The notes below the pieces were generated by a model that saw only the letters and a list, made by a program, of their open reading frames with translations, did not search any database and was not told where the DNA came from. DNA of 64,000 bases from NCBI GenBank assembly GCA_947629585.1, contig CANREH010000004.1:1-64000 (forward strand). The letters run 5' to 3'. A program made the translations under genes and the position numbers. This stretch comes from an uncultured Lachnospiraceae bacterium (GTDB taxonomy: Bacteria > Bacillota > Clostridia > Lachnospirales > Lachnospiraceae). Below are positions 9,210 through 17,549 of this stretch, one piece after another. The first letter of the stretch is position 1. Every line of letters begins with the position of its first letter.

Positions 9210-10010
9210 ATGGCAGTAATCAGAAAAAAGAAAGGAAAAATTATACTATCCGTACTCGCTGGCGCTGTTGGAATGGGGATTTTATGCGGAATCAGTTTCT
9301 TTTTCTACGTACAGAAAACAGGCGTCCAACTGTCGGCATTTTTTCAAATGGAAAATAAATTAGAGCCGTCCGTCCTGGTCTGCTTATCTCAGGATGTTTC
9401 CGATGGAAAGCCGCTGACAGAAGCAGATCTGAAAGAAGTTTCCGTACAGGTCCCGGAAGGACAATTTACCAGGCATGACATTTCTGAATATATCGGAAAA
9501 TGCTTAAAGCTATCCTTAAACAGCGGCAGCATTCTATCGGAAAATTTAGTTTATGTCCCGCCTAAAATCAACGACGACGAGCGCCTTCTCAATTTAAGCT
9601 ATGTAAAGCTAAATGAAAAAATGGAAAACGACGATTATGTGGATATCCGGATCTCTTTCCGGAACGGGAGCGATTACGTGCTGCTTTCCAAAAAAAGAAT
9701 CGTGGATATCGCCGGGAACATTGCCGGGGAAGAAAGCGCAAACGCCCTGTGGATACAGGCAGGAGAAGAAGAAATCCTGCGCCTTGCAAGCGCTGTCGTC
9801 GATTCCTTCTATCAGGAAGGATGCGAAATCTACGCGATCGAATACGTTTCAGAAATGCAGGAAGCGGCAGAAATCACCTATCCGGTCAACGAAGCCGTCA
9901 GAAAGTTACTCTCCTCCGATCCCAATATCGCAGAACTCGCACAGGGGAATCTATCCGAACAAATACGGGATAACCTCGAAAAAGAGCTAAAAAAAGAATC
10001 GGAAGAATAA
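9210..10010 (+). CDS. CpaB/RcpC-like SAF-domain protein, membrane anchored
   Basis: 266 residues starting after AAAAGGGGG. Lys-rich N-terminus and one transmembrane segment at about 10-32, with the rest outside the cell. Residues 50-110 form a SAF domain (LVCLSQDVSDGKPLTEADLKEVSV ... GSILSENLVY, shown in pieces of the family pattern), as in Flp pilus assembly protein CpaB and antifreeze-type SAF proteins. The C-terminus is a charged helix (LEKELKKESEE). With the two genes before it this makes a kinase-CpaE-CpaB set lacking the secretion ATPase and pilin. It could serve a pilus encoded elsewhere or be a separate envelope structure. Confidence 0.65.
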   Translation: MAVIRKKKGKIILSVLAGAVGMGILCGISFFFYVQKTGVQLSAFFQMENKLEPSVLVCLSQDVSDGKPLTEADLKEVSVQVPEGQFTRHDISEYIGKCLKLSLNSGSILSENLVYVPPKINDDERLLNLSYVKLNEKMENDDYVDIRISFRNGSDYVLLSKKRIVDIAGNIAGEESANALWIQAGEEEILRLASAVVDSFYQEGCEIYAIEYVSEMQEAAEITYPVNEAVRKLLSSDPNIAELAQGNLSEQIRDNLEKELKKESEE

Positions 10011-10099
10011 GGGAAAAGCATATCACAGGAAAAACAAGGTACCTCCGGGAATTTATGTCTCACAAACATGGCCTCCGGTACACAAATTTCACTTTTTTA

Positions 10100-10128
10100 A
10101 TGACTATTCCCCCAAAAGATGGTATACT
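10100..10128 (+). promoter_or_regulatory. Promoter of the GH18 gene
   Basis: ATGACT (10100-10105), 17-base spacer, TATACT (10123-10128), about 65 bases before the start codon. It separates the GH18 gene from the kinase cluster. Confidence 0.6.
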
Positions 10129-10192
10129 ATGGCTTGAGGAGGGGCCCTCATAAACCCATAAACGAAAAAACCATCAGGAGGATAGGAAACAT

Positions 10193-11923
10193 ATGAGAAC
10201 TAGAACCAGAACCAAAAAGAAAAAAAGAACCGGTTTTATCCTTGTGATATGCCTGCTCCTTGCCGTTTTCCTGGCAGCCTTCCTGCTGCTGGCAAAGAAA
10301 TATGCCCCATCCAGGAAAGTGCTTCCCCTTACGGAATTTTATTCCGTAGAAGACGGCGAAATTTTAGTCGTCATGCAGGATCAGGTCATGGAAGAGAGAG
10401 GAAAGCTGATTGGAGACCGCATCTATCTAAAATACGAACAAATCACAGATGTACTAAACAAAAGGTTTTACTGGGATCAGAATGAAAACCTTCTTATCTA
10501 TACAACGGCATCCTCGGTGATTAAGGCAGAGCCTGGCAGGAAAACCTATCAGATCAATAAAAACAGCAAAGAGACAGATTATGACATTGTAAGCCTGGAC
10601 GGGGACAATGTTTACATTGCCCTTGACTTTGTCAGGCTCTATACCGACCTTTCTTATCAGGTCTATGAAGAGCCGCAGAGAGTTGTCATTACTTACCGAT
10701 ATGGGGAAGAGCTTTTATATACGGTATCGAAACGAAAAACGCAGATCCGAAAAAAAGCAGGAATCAAAAGCGATGTTCTCGCCACTGTCCCATCCGGCAG
10801 CAGGCTCGCCTGCCTGGATAAAGACGGCGAAGAGATCAACGGTTTCATCCATGTGATTACAGAGGACGGCGTTACCGGCTATATCAGCTCCCGAAAGGCC
10901 GAAAAGCCTTACAGCACTGTTTTAGAAAGCAAAAACGGCTTTCAGGAGGAATCTTATTCCCATATCCGGAAGGATGGCAAAATCAATATGGCATGGCACC
11001 AGGTATTTAACCAGGATGCCAATAACCAGCTGTCCTCTTTATTAGAACATACGGAAGGCATCACCACCATTTCCCCTACCTGGTTCCGGATTACCGGGGA
11101 AAACGGAGACATTACTTCCATTGCAAGTGAAAGCTATGTGGAAAAAGCACATTCTATGGGAATCGAAGTCTGGGCATTGGTATCCGATGTCGATGAAAAA
11201 GTGGATATGGGCAATATCCTGTCCTATACGGAAAAGCGGGAAAAAATAGAAAAGGAGCTTCTGTCACAGGCCATCCGGTATGATATCGACGGGATTAATA
11301 TTGATTTTGAAACCATATCCAAAGACTGCGCCGCTTCTTATCTCCAATTTATCCGCGAATTATCCATCCGGTGCAGGAAAAACGATATTGTTCTTTCCAT
11401 AGACACCTATGTGCCAACCGAATATTCCGCTTACTACGACAGGGCAGAACAGGCAAGCGTTGCCGATTACGTCATCATCATGGGATATGACGAACACTAT
11501 GTAGGAGGCGGCGAAAGCGGCTCCGTTGCATCGATCGGCTTTGTCAGGGACGCCATCCAAAATTCCTTAAAAGAAATCCCGGCAGAACAGCTTATCCTGG
11601 GGATTCCATTCTATACCCGCCTCTGGAAAGAAACCGAAGCAGAAGACGGAACCCTCTCCATAACCGCAGAAAATTACGGGATGGAAAGCTCTTTCAAAAA
11701 GATGGACGAAGTCGGCGTCACCCCGGTATGGCAGGAAGAAACAGGGCAGTATTACGGAGAATATAAAAGCGAAGGCGCCACTTACAAGATCTGGCTGGAG
11801 GAAGAAACTTCGATTGAAGAAAAAGTAAAACTGGCACATGAAAATGCCCTTGCTGGTATTTCTGCATGGAAGCTTGGCATGGAAAAAGAAGAAGTCTGGA
11901 ACGTGATACAAAAATATTCTTAA
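10193..11923 (+). CDS. Membrane-anchored GH18 family hydrolase with SH3-like domain
   Basis: 576 residues, starting after AGGAGG. A very basic N-terminus (RTRTRTKKKKR) and one transmembrane helix at about 13-35 place the rest outside the cell. Residues 50-180 resemble a copper-amine-oxidase-like N domain, 185-245 an SH3 domain (KTQIRKKAGIKSDVLATVPSG), and 260-576 a GH18 barrel of the YaaH/SleL type. The catalytic DxxDxDxE is intact as DIDGINIDFE, followed by YVIIMGYDEHY. Members cleave N-acetylglucosamine linkages, often in spore cortex or cell wall. Which substrate applies here is inferred. It converges on the DUF1002 gene with a long palindrome between them. Confidence 0.85.
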   Translation: MRTRTRTKKKKRTGFILVICLLLAVFLAAFLLLAKKYAPSRKVLPLTEFYSVEDGEILVVMQDQVMEERGKLIGDRIYLKYEQITDVLNKRFYWDQNENLLIYTTASSVIKAEPGRKTYQINKNSKETDYDIVSLDGDNVYIALDFVRLYTDLSYQVYEEPQRVVITYRYGEELLYTVSKRKTQIRKKAGIKSDVLATVPSGSRLACLDKDGEEINGFIHVITEDGVTGYISSRKAEKPYSTVLESKNGFQEESYSHIRKDGKINMAWHQVFNQDANNQLSSLLEHTEGITTISPTWFRITGENGDITSIASESYVEKAHSMGIEVWALVSDVDEKVDMGNILSYTEKREKIEKELLSQAIRYDIDGINIDFETISKDCAASYLQFIRELSIRCRKNDIVLSIDTYVPTEYSAYYDRAEQASVADYVIIMGYDEHYVGGGESGSVASIGFVRDAIQNSLKEIPAEQLILGIPFYTRLWKETEAEDGTLSITAENYGMESSFKKMDEVGVTPVWQEETGQYYGEYKSEGATYKIWLEEETSIEEKVKLAHENALAGISAWKLGMEKEEVWNVIQKYS

Positions 11924-11927
11924 AAAC

Positions 11928-12029
11928 AAGGGGCTGTCGCAATAAGAACCAAACAACAAGATATGGTATTTCTTTCCAATCAAATGATACAATATCTTGT
12001 GTCTGTGTTCTTTAGTGCGACAGCCCCTT
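11928..12029. repeat. 102-bp imperfect palindrome (terminator or MITE)
   Basis: Outer arms AAGGGGCTGTCGCA (11928-11941) and TGCGACAGCCCCTT (12016-12029) are perfect inverts, with inner arms ACAAGATAT/ATATCTTGT near 11956 and 11992. It lies between convergent genes and can act as a two-way terminator, but it is much longer than needed. The GGGGCTGTCGCA end resembles IS-type terminal repeats, which suggests a non-coding mobile relic. Confidence 0.6.
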
Positions 12030-12121
12030 ATCTGCCCAAAAATCCTTTCCAAACCTCTATATCCTGCTGCATATCATGGCATCCCAATCTCCAACCGTCA
12101 GAATCCAATCCGGATGACGCC

Positions 12122-13021
12122 TTACCCAAATAAATTACTAAAAAAATTAATAATAGAATTAATGATATTCCCAAAGAAAGCGCCAATGCTTTCAATCACA
12201 TTTTGCTTATCCCCTATTTCACTGGAAATATTTTTAATCGTATCATATAATTCCGCCGCCTGCGTTTTAATAGCATCTACATCAATATCCACTTTATTGA
12301 TATTCGCCATTAAATCCACGATTTTTTCCTTTTCTTCTTCGGAAAGCGTCACATCCATATTTTCACTCAGGGTTTCCAGGGCGTCGTCAATATTTTTAAG
12401 CGTCACCCCGTTATCCTCAAACATCTCCTGTTTCAGGGCTGCAATCAGCTCCGCCGCCTTATCGCTCCCAATGCTCTCGCTTAGCTCCGCCGTAGTCACA
12501 AGCTCATTATTAGCGGCATCCATCGCCGTTTCATCCAGCTTCTCCCCGGTCAGCAGTTCATAGGATTTCATCACGCTGACCAGCGCCGCCGTGCCGCTGA
12601 TGGAAAACGGCCCTGCCACCTTGACGTCAAGATCCTTTACCCCGGCGGTAATCAGTGCGTTCCGGTACATTTCCTGCGTACAGTAATTAATATTCGTTGT
12701 CGTAATCGTAATCCCGCTGTTTTCCTCCGTCTTTGTTATCAGCACGGAAGAAAGCGCCCTTGTCCCGATTACTGACGCAGCCAGATAATCCCCCAAATAC
12801 TGCACCTCATCCTCATGGGTGGTATAAGTAACCTGGTAATCCTCCGGATTCTTTACGCCAAGAATATCAAGCACCGCCTGAAGCTCATCCGCCTTCAAAT
12901 CCTTTCCAAGCACAAGATACTGTTCCCCTGCCACGGCATCCGCCAGAACCGATTTTGGCAAAAGGAAACAACATAAAAGCAAAAAAAACATAAATTTACC
13001 TGATTTTTTGATTTTTTCCAT
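12122..13021 (-). CDS. Secreted DUF1002 protein
   Basis: About 299 residues from the ATG at 13021 (MEKIKKSGKF), which follows GAGGAGG; the ATG at 13036 lies within the ribosome site. A signal peptide spans about 1-28 (FMFFLLLCCFLL ... LADA). The body matches the DUF1002 family (Bacillus YpuA): VAGEQYLVLGKDL, then GITITTTNINYCTQEMYRNALITAG in shortened view, then a long helical C-terminal half ending in a hydrophobic IINSIINFFSNLFG tail. The biochemical role of the family is not known; it is widespread in spore formers. It has its own promoter at 13081-13109. Confidence 0.8.
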   Translation of the reverse strand: MEKIKKSGKFMFFLLLCCFLLPKSVLADAVAGEQYLVLGKDLKADELQAVLDILGVKNPEDYQVTYTTHEDEVQYLGDYLAASVIGTRALSSVLITKTEENSGITITTTNINYCTQEMYRNALITAGVKDLDVKVAGPFSISGTAALVSVMKSYELLTGEKLDETAMDAANNELVTTAELSESIGSDKAAELIAALKQEMFEDNGVTLKNIDDALETLSENMDVTLSEEEKEKIVDLMANINKVDIDVDAIKTQAAELYDTIKNISSEIGDKQNVIESIGAFFGNIINSIINFFSNLFG

Positions 13022-13080
13022 TTTCTTCCTCCTCATCTCCGCTTTGCGGCCTGTAATCTTTGTGAAATCTTGTCTTTTCT

Positions 13081-13109
13081 ATCTTACCATAAAATTTCTT
13101 CTTAATCAA
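13081..13109 (-). promoter_or_regulatory. Promoter of the DUF1002 gene
   Basis: On the minus strand TTGATT (13109-13104), 17-base spacer, TAAGAT (13086-13081), about 60 bases before the start. Confidence 0.55.
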
Positions 13110-13148
13110 ACCCTGTCTTTCCAAGCTCCCCTGAATATGTTATACTTG

Positions 13149-13217
13149 CTTTGGCTGCTTTGCAGCCTGTTTCGCCGCTGAAGCGGCTAAAATCCCGCTT
13201 CTGGCGAACGCCATATG
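13149..13217 (-). repeat. Partial copy of the dispersed hairpin repeat
   Basis: About 67 bases nearly identical, in inverted orientation, to 1337-1403 inside the MITE-like element. It contains the same two small hairpins (GGCTGC-TTT-GCAGCC and GCCGCT-GA-AGCGGC) and the CGCTTCTGGC...GCCATAT end. A few base differences keep the stems paired. It sits between DUF1002 and tatD, immediately before the tatD ribosome site. Confidence 0.7.
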
Positions 13218-13250
13218 GCGGAACAAAAAAACAAAAGGAGACTTTGCTTT

Positions 13251-14015
13251 ATGATTTTTGACACACATGCCCATTACGACGACAAAAAATTTGATGAGGA
13301 CAGGGATATCCTGCTGCGAAGCTTAAAAGACTATCATATAGGAACTGTCATCAATGTCAGCTCCAGCTTAGCTTCTGTATCGGCATCCCTCCGCCTTGCC
13401 GAACAGTATGATTTCATCTATGCGGCTGTCGGCATCCATCCTTCCGATACAGGAGAGCTGACCGAAGAATCCTTTGCCTGGCTGAAAAAACAGACAGCGC
13501 ACCCGAAAACTGTCGCTGTTGGAGAAATCGGTTTAGATTATTACTGGGAAGAGCCGGACGAAAACATACAAAAAAAATGGTTTGTCCGCCAGCTTGCGCT
13601 TGCCAAAGAATGCCAGCTCCCTTTTATCATCCACAGCCGGGATGCCGCAAAAGACACCCTGGATATTATCAGGGCAGAACACGCTTACGAACAAAGCGGC
13701 GTTATCCACTGTTTTTCTTACAGCAAAGAAATCGCCAGGGAATACCTTACGATGGGATTTTATCTTGGAATCGGCGGCGTCATCACGTTTTCCAATGGAA
13801 AAAAATTAAAAGAAGTCGTGGAATACGCCCCGTTATCCCAGCTTCTTTTAGAGACTGACTGCCCATACCTTTCCCCTGTCCCATACCGCGGGAAACGCAA
13901 CTTTTCCGGAAATTTAAGCTACGTCATTGAAGAAATTGCCCGTATTAAACAGATTCCGGAAGAAACCGTTATTACTGTAACGGAGGAAAATGCAAAAAAA
14001 TTCTACCGCCTTTAA
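13251..14015 (+). CDS. tatD: TatD family metal-dependent DNase
   Basis: 254 residues from the ATG at 13251, preceded by AAAGGAG; a longer frame from 13215 runs through the repeat and is unlikely. Metal-binding motifs of the family are all present: FDTHAHYDD at the start, GEIGLDYYW near 92, a His in IIHSRDA, GVIHCFSYS, and ETDCPYL near 200. TatD proteins are TIM-barrel hydrolases with 3'-5' DNase activity linked to repair and DNA turnover. It is a lone gene ending at a terminator shared with rpsR. Assignment is firm; symbol follows the family name. Confidence 0.92.
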   Translation: MIFDTHAHYDDKKFDEDRDILLRSLKDYHIGTVINVSSSLASVSASLRLAEQYDFIYAAVGIHPSDTGELTEESFAWLKKQTAHPKTVAVGEIGLDYYWEEPDENIQKKWFVRQLALAKECQLPFIIHSRDAAKDTLDIIRAEHAYEQSGVIHCFSYSKEIAREYLTMGFYLGIGGVITFSNGKKLKEVVEYAPLSQLLLETDCPYLSPVPYRGKRNFSGNLSYVIEEIARIKQIPEETVITVTEENAKKFYRL

Positions 14016-14101
14016 CCTTTTAATCCACAATATGAATTTTCCATTTATTTGCGTAAATCGCTTCTGCTTCCTAAGTTATTTCCAGAACAAACCATAAAAA
14101 C

Positions 14102-14133
14102 AAGGCAGCCACCAAAAAATGACTGCCTGTTTT
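14102..14133. terminator. Bidirectional terminator between tatD and rpsR
   Basis: AGGCAG (14103-14108) pairs with CTGCCT (14123-14128) with a GTTTT tail on the plus strand; on the minus strand the same stem is followed by TTGTTTTTA. It can end both convergent transcripts. Confidence 0.7.
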
Positions 14134-14177
14134 ACACGGGCTTTTCCCGTTAAAAACATATGAGAAAACCTGCCAGA

Positions 14178-14453
14178 TTAATCTGTCACATATGGCATTA
14201 AAGCGATATGACGCGCCCTCTTAATGGCTACCGTCAAAGCTCTCTGATGCTTCGCACAGTTGCCTGTAATTCTTCTTGGAAGAATCTTGCCTCTCTCTGA
14301 TACATATCTCTTTAATTTATTGACATCCTTGTAATCAATGCCTGCATTAGGCGATTTATCTGCACAGAATACGCAGACCTTCTTTCTCCTGCGGCCCGGT
14401 CTTCTCTTTAACGGGGCATCGCCTCTATCGTTCTTTTCCTTATTATATGGCAT
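14178..14453 (-). CDS. rpsR: 30S ribosomal protein S18
   Basis: 91 residues. The basic N-terminus ([16 protein letters not shown]) and the core [18 protein letters not shown] ... [22 protein letters not shown] match S18. The two cysteines in CVFC and one later keep the zinc-binding form of the protein. Last gene of rpsF-ssb-rpsR, 48 bases after ssb. Confidence 0.97.
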   Translation of the reverse strand: MPYNKEKNDRGDAPLKRRPGRRRKKVCVFCADKSPNAGIDYKDVNKLKRYVSERGKILPRRITGNCAKHQRALTVAIKRARHIALMPYVTD

Positions 14454-14501
14454 AACATGACCTCCTGTCTATCTGCAAAATCCACCTGGTTTTACATCTT
14501 T

Positions 14502-14972
14502 TTAATTTCCGAATGGCAGCTCGTCTACACTGTCAGGAATGGACATAAAATCATCGGCAACCGCCTGGGACGGCTGCGGCCTGCTTATCGGCTGCGCAGC
14601 GCCAAAATCACTTCCTGCCTGGAATCCTCCCGTCTGCTGTGAATAATCACCGCTCTGTGCATTCTTACTCTCTGCAAACTCAAGCTCGTCTACCATGACC
14701 TGAACGCTGTATACCTTCTGTCCTTCCCTGTTCGTATAATTGTCATTCTGAATCCGTCCGACCACTACCATCTTTATCCCGCGGCGCAGATAACGCTCTA
14801 CAAAATCCGCCTGCTTGCCAAAAGCCGTACAGTTAAAAAAATCTGCCTCTGGCTCCCCTTCCCGCTTAAACCTGCGGTCAACGGCAATGCTGAACTTTGC
14901 AACGGTTGTCGTTCCTGCTGCCCGGACTTCCGGATCTCTTGTCAGACGCCCGATTAAAATTACCTTATTCAT
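14502..14972 (-). CDS. ssb: Single-stranded DNA-binding protein
   Basis: 156 residues. The OB-fold spans about 1-108 (MNKVILIGRLTRDPE ... FNCTAFGKQADFVERYL ... GRIQNDNYTN), followed by a disordered Gln/Ser/Pro linker and the acidic tip ending DELPFGN. The tip is two residues longer than the DDDIPF type but keeps the acidic-Pro-Phe partner-binding form. It lies between rpsF and rpsR as in most Firmicutes, so it is co-regulated with ribosomal proteins. Confidence 0.97.
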   Translation of the reverse strand: MNKVILIGRLTRDPEVRAAGTTTVAKFSIAVDRRFKREGEPEADFFNCTAFGKQADFVERYLRRGIKMVVVGRIQNDNYTNREGQKVYSVQVMVDELEFAESKNAQSGDYSQQTGGFQAGSDFGAAQPISRPQPSQAVADDFMSIPDSVDELPFGN

Positions 14973-15003
14973 AGAGACATCCTCCTCTCTATGCCTTAAC
15001 TTT

Positions 15004-15294
15004 CTATGCTTCCTGCTTTACGCATAAATATCTGATAACATTATCCGTGATACGGAGAACCTGCTCCAGCTCATTCGGACAATTCGTATCAGCCGCATCG
15101 AATTTGATGAAATAATAAAATCCTTCTTTCATCTTCTGAATTTCGTAAGCCAGTCTTTTCTTACCACATTCATCAACGTTAGTAATCGTACCGCCGAATC
15201 TGGTAATATACTCTTTTACCTTTTCCACAGTAGCATTCTTAACGTCATCTTCGACTTTCGCATTTACAACTAAGGCTAATTCATACTGATTCAT
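15004..15294 (-). CDS. rpsF: 30S ribosomal protein S6
   Basis: 96 residues from the ATG at 15294 (MNQYELALVVNAK), with AAGGAGG about 11 bases upstream. The S6 core is clear: VEKVKEYITRFGGTI, GKKRLAYEIQKMKEG, YYFIKFDA, and VLRITDNVIRYL. First gene of rpsF-ssb-rpsR. The leader at about 15330-15360 contains an ATCCGG-loop-CCGGAGGAT hairpin that could be the S6:S18 autoregulatory site known in many bacteria; this is inferred from position and the CCGGA-rich hairpin only. Confidence 0.96.
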   Translation of the reverse strand: MNQYELALVVNAKVEDDVKNATVEKVKEYITRFGGTITNVDECGKKRLAYEIQKMKEGFYYFIKFDAADTNCPNELEQVLRITDNVIRYLCVKQEA

Positions 15295-15391
15295 AGTTGC
15301 GTGCACCTCCTTCTGGTCTCTGGCTCCCACATCCTCCGGCGAATCCGGATTTTATGGAAACAAGGAATAAATTTATGTCTCACGAGGATTT

Positions 15392-15420
15392 AGTGTACCA
15401 TAGAAAAAAAGAAAAAGCAA
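15392..15420 (-). promoter_or_regulatory. Promoter of rpsF-ssb-rpsR
   Basis: On the minus strand TTGCTT (15420-15415), 17-base spacer, TACACT (15397-15392). The leader to rpsF is about 90 bases and holds a hairpin near 15335-15356. Confidence 0.6.
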
Positions 15421-15470
15421 GCAAAATTTGTTAAAATTCAGGTGCCCTATATACTAAAAATAAGATACTA

Positions 15471-15499
15471 TTGACAAAAAACAGTATTTTATATATGAT
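15471..15499 (+). promoter_or_regulatory. Promoter upstream of the BspA-like gene
   Basis: TTGACA (15471-15476), 17-base spacer, TATGAT (15494-15499). It fires rightward toward the broken small frame and the BspA-like gene, back to back with the rpsF promoter. Confidence 0.7.
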
Positions 15500-15520
15500 A
15501 CAAATGTAGATATTGCATGA

Positions 15521-15710
15521 ATGAAAGCTTTCTATGCCATGATTGGGAGGTATTGCATTTACTATTGTAGAAAAAGCAAGCGAAGAAGATGTATCAGTAA
15601 AACCAGGTGACGGATTGACGATTGGTTCAGGAGGATATTCTGCCGGATGGAGGGCATGGAGAATTACAAATTTTGGAAAACCTATAGAAAGGAACTTAAT
15701 TTGGAAATGA
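15521..15710 (+). pseudogene. Short frameshifted reading frame before the BspA-like gene
   Basis: ATG at 15521 gives MKAFYAMIG and then runs out of frame. One base fewer in GGGAGG (15545-15550) would join it to an open frame of 54 codons, beginning GIAFTIVEKASEEDV and ending ...IERNLIWK. That frame ends at TGA 15708-15710, overlapping the ATG of the next gene as ATGA, a layout that implies translational coupling. I do not recognise the peptide. It may be a remnant of a fused or duplicated gene, or a real leader with an unusual start. Low confidence. Confidence 0.3.
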
Positions 15711-16528
15711 AAAAGACAATTTATTATGTGCTGGCTGCAATAGTACTTTTAATGGCTAATAAATGTGATTTATCAGCAGCTGAGTTTGATATTACAAACG
15801 GCGTTTTGACGGCAGTCAGGGGAGAAGACACAGAAATTATGCTGCCTTCTGATGTTAAAGAAATTGGAGAAGATGTTTTCGCAGGGAATAAGAAAATTTC
15901 CAGAGTATATATTCCGGAAGGTGTAATTTCCATTGGTTCACATGCGTTTGACGACTGCAGCAGCTTGTCTGTGGTTCTTCTTCCATTGAGCATAGAAAGC
16001 ATAGGGGCGGATGCATTTTCTGGCTGCCCTGAGTTAATGACAGTTGGATATCGTGATGGGACAAAAAAATCTGTAGTCAATTGGCTGATTGAGAATGAAA
16101 TACAGTATAAACTGTATGGCGGAGAACAAAGTAATGACATAAGTTTTGATGATATGAAAATTTATTATCCGCAGCTGAACCAAACATTTACTAAAAACAA
16201 CATTATATACAAAATAATAAAAAAAGATAAAAAAAACATGGAAGTATCTGTATCCGGCTGTGATAAAGATAAAAAGATAATTAAAATTCCAAAAACTGTA
16301 ACTTTTCAGAGAAAAACATATAAAATTACAGCCATTGCAGAGGGTGCCTTTAAGAGGAAGTCTCATCTTTATAAGGTAATAGCAGGGAAAAATATAAGGA
16401 AAATTGAAAACTCTGCTTTTATAAATTGTAAAAAATTATCTATAATTGCAATCAAAAATAAAAAATGCATATACAATAAAAAAATTGCGGAAAAAGGAAG
16501 TAAGTTTAAAATAATAATAAAAGAATGA
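15707..16528 (+). CDS. Secreted BspA-like leucine-rich repeat protein
   Basis: 273 residues from ATG 15707 (MKKTIYYVLAAIVLLMAN), a signal peptide. Residues 25-110 are LRR_5 repeats of the BspA/Treponema TpLRR type: EFDITNGVLTAV, MLPSDVKEIGEDVFAGNKK, IPEGVISIGSHAFDDCSS, IESIGADAFSGCPEL. A Lys-rich domain follows with a second repeat pair (TVTFQRKTYKITAIAEGAF, IRKIENSAFINCKK). There is no sortase motif or C-terminal anchor, so it is probably secreted or held by charge. An upstream in-frame ATG (15647) exists but lacks signal-peptide logic. Binding target unknown. The gene is more AT-rich than its neighbours. Confidence 0.75.
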   Translation: MKKTIYYVLAAIVLLMANKCDLSAAEFDITNGVLTAVRGEDTEIMLPSDVKEIGEDVFAGNKKISRVYIPEGVISIGSHAFDDCSSLSVVLLPLSIESIGADAFSGCPELMTVGYRDGTKKSVVNWLIENEIQYKLYGGEQSNDISFDDMKIYYPQLNQTFTKNNIIYKIIKKDKKNMEVSVSGCDKDKKIIKIPKTVTFQRKTYKITAIAEGAFKRKSHLYKVIAGKNIRKIENSAFINCKKLSIIAIKNKKCIYNKKIAEKGSKFKIIIKE

Positions 16529-16541
16529 CACATCGTTAAAA

Positions 16542-17549
16542 TTACCCTTTTACATCTAATAGCTGCGCCCTGCCATGAAGCTTTACCTCCACAGAATCCG
16601 CAGGCACAAAAATGCAGTCCCCTTTAAAAAAACGGATCTCCCCGCCATCCCATAACAGGCAGCCACAGCCACCGATACATAACAGCACATGGAAGGAAGT
16701 GCTGTCCGCCCGATAATCCACCAGCTCCCGGCACCGTTCTGTATTAATTAACATCCGATACACTTCAAAATAACGGCATCGGCACAAAAGCTCCATAGCA
16801 CAGCCCCGCCGATATTTCAATACCCGGAGCGGCTGCCTGGGCCTGCTGCTGCCTTTTAAATCCGCAACCGCTAACGCCTTATCTATATGAAGCTCCCGTT
16901 TCTTCCCGTTCTTATCCGTCCGGTTATAGTCATATAACCGATACGTCAGGTTGGAATTTTCCTGAATCTCCGCAACCAGCGCACCGGCAAGGATAGCATG
17001 GATTTTTCCCGCCTCAATATAAAAAACATCATCCTTTTTTATGGGAACCTTCTGCAAAAACCGCTCCACCGTTCCCTCTTCGATGCTTTTCCTCATCAGG
17101 CTCCTGTCAACATCATACTGAAGGCCGTATACCAGTTCCGCCCCCGGCGCAGCGTCAAGGACATACCACATCTCTGTTTTTCCATGCTGTCCATGCTCAT
17201 GCTCCATTGCATAGGCGTCATCCGGATGAACCTGCACCGAAAGATCTTTTTTGGCGTCAATCAATTTTATTAAAATCGGAAAGCCGTTTTCCGCGTCCGG
17301 ATGCGTTCCCAGATATTCCGGATGCTCCTTTAAGATCTCAGCCAGCGTCCGTCCGGCAAAACAGCCGTCCGCTGCAAGGCTTAACCCGTCGGGATGCGTA
17401 GAGCACTCCCATGTTTCCGCCAGAGGCTCCATAGCAATCCCTTTAGAAAAATCATCATTCAAACGGCTGCCTCCCCAGAGATAATCCTTTGCCGCAGGCT
17501 TTAAAAGGAACGGAACATGTTTATTCCAACGCAAATTTTTGTTTATCAT
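16542..17549 (-). CDS. manA: Mannose-6-phosphate isomerase, class I
   Basis: Interconverts fructose-6-phosphate and mannose-6-phosphate. 335 residues from ATG 17549, which follows AGGGAGA; a GTG at 17555 is also possible. It overlaps the 3' end of manC by about 29 bases. Zinc-site motifs are visible: KLIDAKKDLSVQVHPDD, then HGQHGKTEMWYVL, and later NLTYRLYDYNR with EIQENS before it. Last gene of gmd-fcl-manC-manA, where it supplies the entry step to GDP-mannose. The C-terminal third is a cupin fold as usual. Confidence 0.92.
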   Translation of the reverse strand: MINKNLRWNKHVPFLLKPAAKDYLWGGSRLNDDFSKGIAMEPLAETWECSTHPDGLSLAADGCFAGRTLAEILKEHPEYLGTHPDAENGFPILIKLIDAKKDLSVQVHPDDAYAMEHEHGQHGKTEMWYVLDAAPGAELVYGLQYDVDRSLMRKSIEEGTVERFLQKVPIKKDDVFYIEAGKIHAILAGALVAEIQENSNLTYRLYDYNRTDKNGKKRELHIDKALAVADLKGSSRPRQPLRVLKYRRGCAMELLCRCRYFEVYRMLINTERCRELVDYRADSTSFHVLLCIGGCGCLLWDGGEIRFFKGDCIFVPADSVEVKLHGRAQLLDVKG

